Source: Phytophthora quininea
Taxonomy: Eukaryota; Oomycota; Peronosporomycetes; Peronosporales; Peronosporaceae
Reading direction: 5' to 3'
NCBI GenBank assembly: GCA_011947345.1
Contig: JAAVTG010000051.1
Span: forward strand, 1-64,000
Length of the DNA stretch: 64,000 bases
This document shows positions 1-10,773 of this stretch, piece after piece (position 1 is the stretch's first letter; the number at the start of each line of letters is the position of its first letter). A program made the position numbers and the translations under genes. The notes beneath the pieces are model-generated. The model was not told the origin of the DNA and did not search any database. It worked only from the letters and a program-made list of their open reading frames with translations.

Positions 1-163
1 CGCAGTGTGCCCCCACACGAACGAAAAAGAGATCATGCGCTGCCAGGACCGCAAAAGCGGCGGCGAGCAAGGCATCGCATGCGCTGGCAGAGCGAAGGGA
101 AAGCTACTATTCATTGCCTTGGAGGAAACATGCAAGACACGTGCAGAGTGATGAGCGAACAGT

Positions 164-811
164 ATGTTGAAGTCCGCTGACCAATCAGCGCTTGAGACGT
201 CAGCTGCGCCCTATCCTGCCAGCTGCATGGCGTTCTTCCTGCAGATGGCCATTCCCCAATGCGCGTGGAAGCAAGGATGGAGGTCGTCGGATGCCATGTT
301 CGTCCTGTTCGTGGCGATGTCTGCGGTAGTTTACGGGCATATGCACACATTGCTTTTCAAAGTGCAGGAAGAAAACCTGCAGCAAAGATGGTGGCGCGTT
401 GACATCCAGATCAGCTTCAATATTCCAACTGTAAACAGCGCCAATCGCGAGTTAGAGCTCTTTGATGCGAGCGCATGGAGATCGCCTTGGTGTCTTGGTG
501 GTGTGTGTCTGCAGCGCGGGGTTATGCACCTTCAGGGTCGATCGCCTCCTGGTGAGGAGGATGTGGTGTCTTGGCAGCTTGGCGGCATCAAAACTACTGG
601 CGAGGCTGCAGCCGGAACGCAGTACAGCTTCCGAGCGAAAATGGACGATTTGAGAGCGATCCTGTCAAGCGAAGAAGCTGGATTTTGCGAAGGCCTTCCC
701 GGTGATTGCTCTCTCGTCTCAAGCGAAACTGTGATTGCGCCTGGAATATCTTCAGATCGGGTGGCCACGAGTATGGAGGACTATAGCGTTTTCGCTCCGA
801 TGATACAGTAG
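164..811 (+). CDS. Hypothetical single-pass membrane protein
   Basis: Open frame of 215 codons from an ATG at 164. A hydrophobic stretch at about residues 44-64 (AMFVLFVAMSAVVYG) could be one membrane anchor. The rest is soluble and contains scattered cysteines in the C-terminal half. I do not recognise a family. The opposite strand also has short frames here, so coding status rests only on length and the plausible membrane topology. It is unlike the TE frames nearby and could be the remaining exon of a larger gene. Confidence 0.4.
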   Translation: MLKSADQSALETSAAPYPASCMAFFLQMAIPQCAWKQGWRSSDAMFVLFVAMSAVVYGHMHTLLFKVQEENLQQRWWRVDIQISFNIPTVNSANRELELFDASAWRSPWCLGGVCLQRGVMHLQGRSPPGEEDVVSWQLGGIKTTGEAAAGTQYSFRAKMDDLRAILSSEEAGFCEGLPGDCSLVSSETVIAPGISSDRVATSMEDYSVFAPMIQ

Positions 812-942
812 TGTGTTTGGCAACACGCCGCGGCCCAGACTGGAGAATGAAGCACACGAGTACCCATTAGGCGACGTTAAGCTAGCTGGAGGAAGGAAAA
901 ACATTGATACTCTTATTACAGCCACTGCTTTCGCTTGCTACA

Positions 943-1503
943 CTATATTGGTGGAGAGCTCACGTAGGAAGGCCTGACACTCGCATGCGTCGAGTACCGA
1001 TACATGTCGTCGCAGCAATTCCGACAGATCGTGCGGATCTTGAGCTTCTTCTGCTGCTGTTGACTGATGCTCGAGCGGCGGCGTCCCATCCCGCGGCCAC
1101 CAGCTCCCACCGACTGCATCTGCATGCCCGTCCGAGCAATCGCGAAGCTGTCCACGGAGGCCTGGTAGCCGCACTTGCGGCACAGAGACACCGAGTGGCA
1201 GATATCGCACATGTAGCGCTTCCGGAAGAGACCGAAACGCTTGCCACAGTGCTGGCAGGCCTGGGCCTTCTCATCAATCGTGCCGATCGAGCGTGAAATG
1301 GGCCGGAACGTGTCTGGGGGTGGCGTATGATGCTGCGAGTCCCGACGAGCAAATGCGTCAGTGCTGCTGTGCGCTCGGGTTAGACTGGCTGTGGTGGCAT
1401 TGTTTGGTGTGGTGGGCTCCAGTGAGCTACCGCATTGGCTTGGGTCGACCTCCACTGATGGCGATGAGCTGGACGTCGAGGTCGAAGACCGTCGTGGCTC
1501 CAT
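943..1503 (-). CDS. FYVE-type zinc finger protein
   Basis: 186 codons from the ATG at 1503; the frame extends upstream to a GTG at 1536 but overlaps the end of the next gene there. The N-terminal half is Ser/Thr/Pro-rich and disordered. The C-terminal half has the eight-cysteine spacing of a FYVE-like finger: CQHC, then RKRYMCDIC, CRKC and finally CRNC. FYVE domains bind phosphatidylinositol 3-phosphate on endosomes, but the usual RRHHCR basic loop is RKRYMC here, so lipid binding is uncertain. Oomycetes have a large expanded family of FYVE-related proteins. The ORF starts about 30 nt after the stop of the FN3 gene on the same strand, so the two could be one transcription unit or even one gene joined by an unseen intron. 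Confidence 0.75.
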   Translation of the reverse strand: MEPRRSSTSTSSSSPSVEVDPSQCGSSLEPTTPNNATTASLTRAHSSTDAFARRDSQHHTPPPDTFRPISRSIGTIDEKAQACQHCGKRFGLFRKRYMCDICHSVSLCRKCGYQASVDSFAIARTGMQMQSVGAGGRGMGRRRSSISQQQQKKLKIRTICRNCCDDMYRYSTHASVRPSYVSSPPI

Positions 1504-1529
1504 GGAGACGGCTCCATTGGCTGCTGGAG

Positions 1530-2359
1530 TCACCACTTCCGTGGTAGATTTTTAATTCTTTTGAGTCGGTAGCTGCGCGACTGCGTGCCTTGCACGCTCA
1601 TAACACTCGCGCGCATGAGTCCGTAGACCGTCAAGAAGCAGGCAAAAATCAGGCCCAACGAGCGGAGCCCATCTGCGTTGAGAGAGCCCACCGAGCTCAG
1701 CAATGTAGAGCTCCGTCCTGCATCCATAGTGGCCCAATGGTAGTCGTACGCACTAGAGACGTTCCCTTTAGCTACAGCTTGAATCCGATAGGCGTATCGA
1801 CGTCCAGCCTTGACGTTAATATCCACCAGCTCCGTCGCATTGGTGTCCAGTATTGTGTCCCATTGGGGCCTCTCGTGAGTATCTGGATACCGCTGTAAAA
1901 CAAACCGGCTCACCGGCCACAAGATTTCTTCAAAGGTGCGCCAACGAAGCACCACAGCGTCACACCCTCCTGCTGCTACTAGCAACGGCGCGTGGGGAAC
2001 TCTGGGTCTATAAGTCACAGTTAAAATAAATAACAGTATCAGATGTAGAGTTTCTGTTAAAGGTAAGGTAAATGCACGCACACGTTCGGACAGCGTTCTC
2101 GCCTTGTAGTTGGAGCGGCATCTCGTCGGGGAACAGCTCCTGGTGTGTGGGCTTCACCTCGCAGCCCATGTACGGACAGGCCGCTGCGTACAGCACGCGG
2201 AGACCATCTGCACCAACCAAATAAGAACGACGTGAGCTCTTCGAAATACAGAATTCGACTAAATAGGTTGACACTGTCAATTGGGGACGACGAACCATCC
2301 AGGGAGAGTGCGTACACGGCGCTGAGGCTGCAGAGCGCCAGCAGCAGGGAGAAGGTCAT
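1530..2359 (-). CDS. Secreted/type I membrane protein with FN3-like domain, three exons
   Basis: Exon 1 is 2359-2296, exon 2 2207-2084 and exon 3 2007-1530. Introns 2295-2208 and 2083-2008 begin GT and end CAG/TAG, and removing them gives one frame with no stop. Exon 1 encodes a classic signal peptide (MTFSLLLALCSLSAVYA). Exon 2 carries a short Cys-containing segment. Exon 3 carries a fibronectin type III-like beta domain (VVLRW near the start, RRYAYRIQAVAKG near the end), then one transmembrane helix (LGLIFACFLTVYGLM) and a basic cytoplasmic tail. Such proteins sit in the secretory pathway or plasma membrane with the FN3 domain outside. The partner and exact function are unknown. Confidence 0.7.
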
Positions 2360-4660
2360 GGGCCGGCGCTGCGGAGACGCTCAGGGAGAAAGTGGGCGAG
2401 CTGCGAAGGCGACCGCAGAGGGCCCAGGTGCTTCTTGTGTTTGGGCGACGCAGACATGCACGTGACTGTGTTTTCCATCATGCGATCTGATTCTGTGTTG
2501 GTTTCTGCCAATGAATGGGCGGGACTCAGCTGATTCTTGAGACCGGAGCGTTCTTGGCAGTTGAACATCGTCCGGTTGTGAAGCAGAAACGAGTCACCGA
2601 CTTGGCGGAATGGTGGCAGCAGTCAGATGAGGTGTGGCGAGAAATGTTCGAGCGCAGTGTATGTCGCCTCGAGACATCGAGTAGCGATAGCCTCAGGGCT
2701 GGAGAACGTCGTGGACAGCCTCTAAAGCTTGAGCTGGGCCACACAGTATTTGTTGGCACGAAGAGAACCGCCAAAATGACATCCAGAAAGACAGTGGGCC
2801 GCTGTTTGAGCCGGTTGCGCGTGTCACAGATGGCTACATTCAATTGTATCCGCAAATTGCAAATTTAGTGAAAGCAGGATATATCTGAAAGATAGCAACC
2901 ACTTGGCCAACACAGTGAAAGACTGCCAGTAGTCCTCGCTCTCAATTGCCGTAATTTGTTCAATGGTCCTGCTGCTTCGGCCATTGTTGTGCCATTAAGC
3001 CGCACAATGTTGTTGCATGAGCTGTCGTTAGTTGGTGCGACAAAGCGTAATTCGAGTCACAATGCCTTCAATCAGGCCGGCAATCGCTCTGATGACAGCA
3101 ACTACTGGTACTTCTTTGCGGCGTTACTGTGCGAAAGGTCAATGGCAATGCGTCCCTCGATATGATATAAATGATCGTCCATCAATTAGCGTAAGAGCTC
3201 CATACAACGTAGCAGGAAGGAACCAAAATCTGGTAGAACTTAAAGGTCCGGAAATGTTGCCCTGCTCCGAAAGCTTCTGATAGTGCCTCATTCTGCACTA
3301 GAAGCAAAACAAGACCTTGTGGTGCTGACAAACTGGACAACAGATTTGTTGATCGCTTTGAACTGATCAACCACGAACCCGCCGTTGTCGAGATAGCGTT
3401 CCCCTGAGCACTTACAGGTATTCGGCAAGCAAGACGAATCGCTAAACAGCTTCCAGTAAGAAAAAACACCCACAAGACAAACCGCTAGTACAAAATATCG
3501 CTCAAAAATATATGGTAGATTGTATGGTCTAAGAGAGGGGTGCCAGCAAAGCTTGATGGAGAGATAACGAGGGCAGGATTTTCTTCAACTAAAGAGTCGG
3601 ATTCAGCATCCGACTTGTTGACACACAATTCTGTTCTGCTGGATCGGTGTTGAAGTGGACTGTCATTTCTGATGCTATTGCAGCCAGCATGGATTTCATT
3701 TGGGCGTCTGCCAGCACTGCGTGAAGCAGCGAAGTTGATGGTTGCCGCAGCCTTGAGCCAGGATCGCTCTGCGGAGTACTGTGGGCTCGATCAGACGCAT
3801 CAGTGCATCGCTTCAAAGGTGACGCAATCGATCAGCAAACTCGTGTTGTGGTGGTCTTGTCAAGACTTTCGGGGCCGCCCTGCTCAAGAATGAAAAAGGT
3901 CCTCGAATTATGGTGTTCGCAGCGGAAAATGCTTCGAGTCGAACGCTGCAGGTGCAATTCATGACTTCCTTGCTTTGATTGTGATTACCGACAAGATTGC
4001 GGTTCACGCCGATAAAAGCCATCTCGCGCTGTATCGCGTACCGGTAATCTCCCTTAATACGTTCCAAGCTCGTTGCTCGTTGCCGTTCGCTTGCCATGAA
4101 AATCAACGTCGTGCTGGTCGCGGTGTTCATTCTACCGTCTTGTCAAGACCGCCCTGCTCATGGACCTCTTGAGCACTGTGCTCAAGAGAACCAGAGTTGG
4201 AACGGCGACTAGGCGTACATCGGGTCTGACATCGACGGATCAAAGCACTTCCTGCTGCGACGAACACCAGAAACTGTTAAACAGTCTGTAGGAGCTGAGG
4301 CTTAATGCTAAGTGGGCTAGACTCAGCCTGCTCACTTCTGCTGCTGGATCAGGCAGTCTAGCCGTAATCTTGTGCAAGGCAGGCAAAATATATCGATACG
4401 GAGCGACAAAAACTCCATCCTCAATGCGATGCTCCTCAACATGACTAAGAGTAACGGTGGTAAGAACCCCAGATCGGCCCGCAGCAACCTCGGATGGGTC
4501 TTCTACACCAATGAGCTGGCTGCGTACACCCGAAGCCGTCTCTGGTCGAACACACCACCAGATTGGCTAGCAGTACCCTTCTATTATCCTTCTACACCCT
4601 CTAGCTAACAATGTCTTACTGCGTGTAAATTTATGCTTGCTGTGATTCTTTCGATTTCCT
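2360..4660. other. Intergenic stretch, no supported gene
   Basis: About 2.3 kb between the FN3 gene and the MULE remnant. Only short overlapping frames on both strands (for example 2515-2868 plus and 2526-2855 minus) occur, with no recognisable domain. A ~25-bp motif containing the near-palindrome GTCTTGTCAAGAC followed by CGCCCTGCTCA recurs at about 3856-3890 and 4137-4162, probably debris of an old repeat. Confidence 0.5.
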
Positions 4661-6190
4661 ACCTAACATCGGCGTCGTTTTGTTTCCTCACATGAGGCAC
4701 GAATGATCGATTCTTGTCGATCTAGGTGCTCCGGTGACAATGTGCTATAGAGTTCGCTCAAATTTGCGTTCATCAGACCAGTAAAGCCACTCGTTGTCCT
4801 CTCCAATACGTTGCCGAGCAAAAGCATGGATTGATCTCGTGGTACTTGGCTGGGGGTATTGCGATGAAAAGATGAACGAGCATCATCGAGTTCGTACGCT
4901 GGGGAGTATGAATGGTCCGCCTTGTAAACAGAGCTAGAGGAAGTCCGCGCCTCGGAATCTGCAGTTGTTTCCTCATCAGAGGGTGCAGCAGAGTCATCTC
5001 GTCGGTTAATCCTTCTAGCCCCACAATATACAGCATAAAGTTCCATGCTATGGCAGCCGCCATGGAAGGAAGCCACCACCATGGAAGCTGACTGCCGCGA
5101 GTGCTTGACGGACTCTTCTTCCATCGCTCAGTTCGCCATTTGCTCGCTCAAGTCTAAGCTCCGAGCTCCAGCTCCAGCGCAACGCACGACGTGTGCATCT
5201 GGCGACGAAGACCGCGTTATAGTGGGCATCGTCCGCATCGGTCATCACAAACATCGGATTGAAGTCAACGTTGAACAGATCTTTCACAACTTCTTTCAAA
5301 CTCCGAAGCAGCCAAGCAACGTCTTCGTTCCGTCGTTTTGAAGTACAGCAATATGCAAGAGGAAAAACCACCCTCGTCGATCCGATATCCCCAAAATGAA
5401 GACGGGGTAATTCTGATGAACTATTTTGTGAGTACTATCAAGGTGTAAGATAGTATTGCAGTCTTCATTTTCTTGTGCCTTGACAGAAGCTTCCAAAAGC
5501 GACAAACATGTCAAACCGATACGAAACGGAGAGCTTGGAGATCCGTTCCCCAGTTTTGGCGACATTCCGGAATCGCTATGTTCTTTGTCGCACAGAACTA
5601 TTAGCTCTTCAGGTCCCCGAGGCAGCGATAACAGGGATGTGTACATGTATCTTGAGCAGATATCAATCACTGGCTGCATCGTATTCTTTTGTTCTTCAAT
5701 CTCCATCGCTTCACAAAGCCAGCCACCTGTTGCGGCTTAGGCGCTGGTGTCGAAAACTCGCCATTGCTGATCTTTCTACTGAGTAAAGCGAACAATTTGC
5801 TTGCCACTATAGAAGAATTCTCCTCTAGCCTATCGCGAAGGTAGCCCTTCATTTCCACCGTTAATTTAGGAGACTCAGGCAGATCTACACTTGAAACATC
5901 CACCACATGCTCACCTTGCTCATACACCTCTGCAAATAAGACTTCTTCTCAGGAAAGAACGCGGTATCGACAAGGACAACGGTGGGAGCAATGCTTTGGC
6001 CTGCACGCGGTTAGAATCCTCCTCATCAAGTGTTGTTGTAGATGCAAGTTGTCTTCGTTTCGAGACAAATGATCCATTGCGCACTTCCTGGAATCACTTT
6101 GGGGTCGTCTTAAACTCGGAAGTGTTTTTAAATACTCTTCCCAAGAATCACAAGGAACATCGCCGACATTATCACCTACTTTCCACACGC
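4660..6190 (-). pseudogene. Decayed MULE-type transposase
   Basis: Reading the minus strand from 6190 down, several broken frames together resemble a Mutator-like transposase. An N-terminal segment lies at 6188-5949, a helical segment with a PxPQQV-type linker at 5927-5667, and the catalytic-core start at 5706-5296 (LHLDSTHKIVHQNYPVFILG, the usual LDxT...YP pattern). The next strand and helix continue in another frame at 5371-5205 (FVMTDADDAHYNAVF, matching the MULE second-Asp region). The break between the last two frames lies in a T-rich run near 5360. The downstream frame 5124-4663 is Ser/Thr-rich and not recognisable. No terminal inverted repeats were found. The element is dead. Confidence 0.6.
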
Positions 6191-8150
6191 GAACCCAAGA
6201 CCCATTGGCAACCGGCCCCAGTTGCTATTATCACACACACCGTCAGATAGGTACTATATCATTAAAATTGTCACGTCTTACCGGTGTTTGCTCGGTCGGA
6301 CGACCTGAGGATGTACTGCTACTTTCATTAATATTCCCACCTTCTACTCCTTCAGTGTTCGAGCGATCAGAGGTTACGCCACTACTTGAGAGTAAGTTTC
6401 TTTGGAGAATAGCTGAAGTTAACGACATGCCATCCGCAATAACGCTTGTCAGTGATTCACGTAAAGCGTCACGGCGAGTAACCCCAGATACCTCGCCTGC
6501 AACCAGATCAAACGTCCGAATTGATCGCCATCCACTCTAGTTAGCGGGGTCTACAATTCCGCTGCCATCACAATACCACTTGATCTTATTTATCATACAG
6601 TCGATTTTGTCGTGACTGTCGAGGTGCAGCGGGTATTTCATGCCAGGTTCTACGCGCAGCACACGAGCAGTCCTAAGCCACTGTGGTGGAGTGGCTTACC
6701 AGAAAATCCGATCTCGGATCTAGAGGCAGGGGATCTCCAGCTCACAAATGCGACGTCACCTCGGTTAAAACGACGTCGCGTTTTCCCCAGGACTTGACTA
6801 ACGTAATTCCAAAGCGCGATAACGCAGTGGCCAGGAATGTAACCTTGGTACTTGAGGTCTTGGTTCGTGGCCGTGCGAGGATGGGCTTCCCACACTTCCG
6901 GTTGTCTTCTTCTCTTCTCTTCTTCTAGACCGGCTGATCCCTATTGCTTGATCAGTCGGTCTTCCGCACACGCGCGCTCTCTCTCTCCGTCAATCGCTCG
7001 GCCCTATCGCTTGATCCGCGTAGACGTCTCTATTTATAGTGCCGTTCTCGTGACACTTCGGAGTTGGTTAGATCCACACAACCGACAACTCGTAGCGGTC
7101 GATCCCACCCTATAGATTGTGGTTCGAGGCGATTCTTCTACGAGGGGAGGCTGGCACGAGGCAAAGTCGAACTTGGGCGGCACGAGGGTACATTATCACT
7201 TGTCTGCCGGTGTGGACTTGTGTTTTCGTAGCTAAATGCGGACTGAACTAAAACTACCCGTTTGTTGGACACGCGTCACTCTCTGCGCTCCTTGGTTGGC
7301 TCCGGAGCTACAGTTCCCAGCTGGTTTAGCGTTTCTGGGTTGTCGCTCTTGATCGATCTGCTGCAGGCATCCCTCGGGTCGGCACACATCAAATTCTGGG
7401 CTGGGCTTTGAGCCAGCTCTTGGATCCCCATAGTCGTAACCATCTGTAAAGATCGGACGTCGGATCGTAAAGATCTGTACCCATGTCGTCGGATCGCCAG
7501 TCGTACTTGATCGGGGATCTGATGTGATCAGATGCCGTACTTAATTGGAGCGCCCCCGTTTTGATTGTTCTCTAGTCCCGATCACTCCATCTCCGTGCGG
7601 ACCGGGGCGCTCCCGTCAACCCGCTACACCACACCACTGCGGCTCCATAACCGTGTTTGGAACGTAGTACATGATGTAGTCCCCAGCTACGATACTCTTT
7701 TGGCCGATCTCTTCGATGAGTTCAAGTAGCCATGGAGGTCGGTCTGTGTATCTTGTTTCCATCCCCGAGATCACGCCGCTGGCGGTGTAGCTGGTGTCGT
7801 TTCCGGATGTGTTAGTGAAGCAATTCCCCTATAGCTATTTTGGAGTCGTAGTAAGATAAGAATGCTGCAGAGAAACCAAAACCACTGAATCCGAAGCATT
7901 ATCAGCAGATCGACATGCTGCGCATCCAGCAAAACTTGATCGAAGCAATGCTTAGCATATGTACGTGCTGGTGAACCGATGCGATCAACACTGCTATTTA
8001 ATGTTACCGGTATCTACAACGACTATCAAATCATGGGTGCATTTGCCCTGGTCGTGGTAAGGTAGGCCAGCCCACATCGAGGGTGTAGAAAATCCATACG
8101 AGGGCACTGCAGTCCAATGTTGGGTTGTTTCCGACTTTTCCTCACATGAC
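6191..8150. other. No supported gene; possible old LTR-like debris
   Basis: Short frames on both strands, none with a recognisable domain. The part near 6930-7110 has pyrimidine-rich runs and a TATTTATAG box, as in LTR promoters, but no partner LTR was found. A 10-bp inverted repeat, GGAGCGCCCC (7547-7556) with GGGGCGCTCC (7604-7613), could form a hairpin. Confidence 0.35.
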
Positions 8151-8153
8151 TAA

Positions 8154-8710
8154 GGGCGTGTTCGACTTGCACCTCAAACAGCTGGTTGGACCTTGAAATA
8201 GCAATTTCGTCATAAACGTGAAGTGAAACACACCAACGCTAAAAGAGCTGGTTCATCACAAAATGACTGGTTCTGAAATTCACCGAGGAGGTTTTTTCGC
8301 AACCAGCAATCTTGCCATCCTCTTAGTAGCGACACCCGTTCATCTTGCAAATCGACTCCCATGGAAACACCCGCCAAAAAGCCCCGGCGTACTTGGACTC
8401 GACGCGAGGAGACCCAGCTCCTACAGTACGACTTAAGTGCACGCAACGATGCGTCACTGAAGACTGACAAGCGCATAGTTCGTCTTCGTCATCGCCACTC
8501 ATATTTGGTTTTGGCTGTACGCCGCTCCCTCCAGGTAAATTGCCTGGCGATAGATAGCGGTCAGTAGTGACCAGCTGGTGATGCAGCTCCTTTGAACTGA
8601 AACACATCGTGCTATTATGTGAGTTGTGGTGCAGATTCTACATAGCTCGTTTGGTTTCAAATCGTTATTTTAAACATCCGGCTTTTTGTAATTTCAAGTC
8701 CAACACGCCC
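8154..8710. mobile_element. PIF/Harbinger-type MITE, complete
   Basis: The ends are imperfect inverted repeats. The left end reads GGGCGTGTTCGACTTG from 8154; the right end, read on the minus strand from 8710, reads GGGCGTGTTGGACTTG. Both ends are flanked by the trinucleotide TAA (8151-8153 and 8711-8713), the TWA target-site duplication typical of PIF/Harbinger and Tourist-like elements. At 557 bp it is too short for a transposase, so it is non-autonomous. It contains a Myb/SANT-like ORF relic (separate entry), the second gene of autonomous Harbinger elements, which supports the family call. Confidence 0.85.
8361..8567 (+). pseudogene. Myb/SANT-like ORF relic inside the MITE
   Basis: A frame beginning METPAKKPRRTWTRREE followed by TQLLQYDL has the pattern of the first helix of a Myb/SANT domain (tWT..E...LL). 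Autonomous PIF/Harbinger elements carry a separate Myb-like DNA-binding protein that helps transposase enter the nucleus and bind DNA. The match fades after about 30 residues, as expected for an internal-deletion derivative. It could still be translated, but a role is unlikely. Confidence 0.5.
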
Positions 8711-9628
8711 TAAGTGAGGGTGAAAGCACACTTCTCAGCCAAGCCCAGATCGATGCCGATGCTTTAAGATCCGTGCGCGGAGCAGGCGGACTTAATATGT
8801 AAATCCCGGGCCAAGCATGGCTTGCACCGATCGAGCGGTGCGGTTGTATTAATTCGTCATATTATACTGCCTCGTAAACATTGATCTCCAGTGGAGATTC
8901 TCCACAGATTTCCCGCAAGACAGCAGGTGGCGTTCTGGATCTGCTTCGTAAGACTTAACTTGTGCATTAACTCGAGCTCGGAATTGGAAAGCTTGCCTAA
9001 TCGGTGTCGTCTTCTCACATTTGCGGACCGGATTAGTTTTATGCGCTCTGCTTCGCTTAATCTCCCTCATTAACTGTTCTCTTCTCTCAGCGCTGGTTTA
9101 CGTTGAGGAGCAGCGCCGTCCTCGTCGTAGTGTTCGTTCTGCTACTCAGCATTTCGACAGCTTCACCAACGACCCCGTCAGTCGACGACAGCAGCTCGAA
9201 AAGGTTGCTGAGGGCCAACAGTATTCCGGAAGAACGAGGTGGTGCTAAATCGTCGGGCTTGGCATCGCTAACGAGCACGCTCGGCAAGAAATTGGCCTCC
9301 GCTGGCAAGTGGGCTGAAGTGCGCATTTTGCTCAATGCCATTGTGTCCCCTGAGTTTGTCAAGAAGGCGTTGGGACTCGAGAATCTGTCGGGCAAGACGC
9401 TCAAGGACCACAAGAACTACAAGTACTTATTTTTCTTATTATAAAATGGACCTGGAATATCGCGTACATGGGTGGTATACGAAGAGATGGCCTACATACG
9501 ACGTCTGGAACAAACTGGAGATGGAGAAAATCGCCCCGGGGATTGTCGAGAGCACCGACGAGTACCGACTGTATTCCTCCTTCGTGGCGATGAAGGACAA
9601 GCGGGCCATGAACTATATTCAACATGGG

Positions 9629-10231
9629 TGTAGTGGCTGGTTCTACCTAGCCTTGACCACAGCATCGGGCCGCACAGAACGTGAGGCCGAGCCGGCATAG
9701 AAGTTGTTAAAATCCTGCTCTCCCCGCAGCCCACAACGTTGGCTGTGGCTGACCAGTGAGTGAAGGTCTCGGCCAGCTCCGAAGGTTGAGAGCGTTGAGA
9801 AGGGTGTGGAAGTCAAGGTGCAACGAGATGATGATGGACAAAGGACATATTACATTTGAAGGCATCTCAGCGCCATGCATGTAAGTCTTAGGCCTCAGTT
9901 CCGTTTTAGCGAGCTCGTGGAGAGGAGAAGTCTAAGCACAAGTAATAGGAGTCCGTGTTTGCATATCAATCGGACTTCTTGCCCAAGCTCCTCGCTGTCG
10001 CCAAGCCTGCCCTGGATCGACGCCCGACGCCGACGGCTGACTTCGTGGCCTCCGCGAGAGATGCTGAAACAACAGAAGTTAGAGGACGAGTGACCTTCAG
10101 TAGTGAGCTTAGCATACCTACGGCGTGATCAACACTTTAGAAGTTACCTCAAGACAAGCAAGCAATACTACTCAGGTTACAGGAAGCGCCAGCTTCCTGT
10201 CGTATGTTCCGAGTTATCGAGACCCACTACA
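9629..10231 (+). repeat. 5' LTR of the Gypsy element (603 bp)
   Basis: Shared sequence with the 3' LTR covers 9629-9705 and 10081-10231. The middle 375 bp (9706-10080) is absent from the 3' copy. The extra stretch is bracketed by the 7-bp direct repeat AGAAGTT (9699-9705 and 10074-10080). Either the 3' LTR lost it by recombination between the short repeats, or something inserted here with a 7-bp duplication. The ends of the extra stretch show no convincing inverted repeat, so deletion in the other copy is the simpler reading. Confidence 0.85.
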
Positions 10232-10588
10232 AAGAATTCTTTAGTTACGAAGGTCGTAACTGAACACGAAAAAGATGACTGCCACGCGATCGAAGACACG
10301 AAATGGCCAAGCGTTGGCAGGAGACCTCGATGGTCAAGGAGAGCGTAACAGGACAATCACGCCGTCGTCTCAAGGTTAAGCCCCAGTGCAGCGCGTTCCC
10401 CAGCCGATCCTTGCCGTCATCAAAGCCCCAAAATCACTGACATCTCGCACGACGCGCTGATCGAGTGGTTAAAGCTCAGGAAGGAGTACGTGGCTGTGAC
10501 GGAGACAAGATACAGGAATGCGCGCGAAGACCTCGACGCTGTCCTCGTTTCGGTGCGAGATTCGTTCTAGGGATGTGAATTCCTAAAA

Positions 10589-10633
10589 GACTAATTAGTC
10601 AAATACTAATTAGTCCTAACAACACTAATTAGT
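10589..10633. repeat. Left subterminal palindromes of the hAT element
   Basis: Three copies of a palindromic motif in 45 bp: GACTAATTAGTC at 10589-10600 (perfect 12-bp palindrome), ACTAATTAGTC at 10605-10615 and ACTAATTAGT at 10624-10633. Subterminal repeats in hAT elements are commonly transposase-binding sites; that role is inferred here from position and symmetry. Confidence 0.8.
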
Positions 10634-10773
10634 AGGCGGTAGTTGAAAGATTCCCGACGTCGCAATCTTCTAGCGCATCGCCACGCTGGCTTTCTTCGGG
10701 GCTCTCTTGTCCTCACACGCGAAGAATCCGTCAAACGCAAAGCTCAACTCCACCTCAACTCAATCCGTGCATA

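Noticed and set aside
3856..4162. Repeated GTCTTGTCAAGAC motif as a transposon boundary
   Set aside because: The two copies are direct rather than inverted, short, and without target duplications.
6930..7640. Possible solo LTR with TATA box
   Set aside because: No matching second copy and no clear TG...CA ends with a target duplication.
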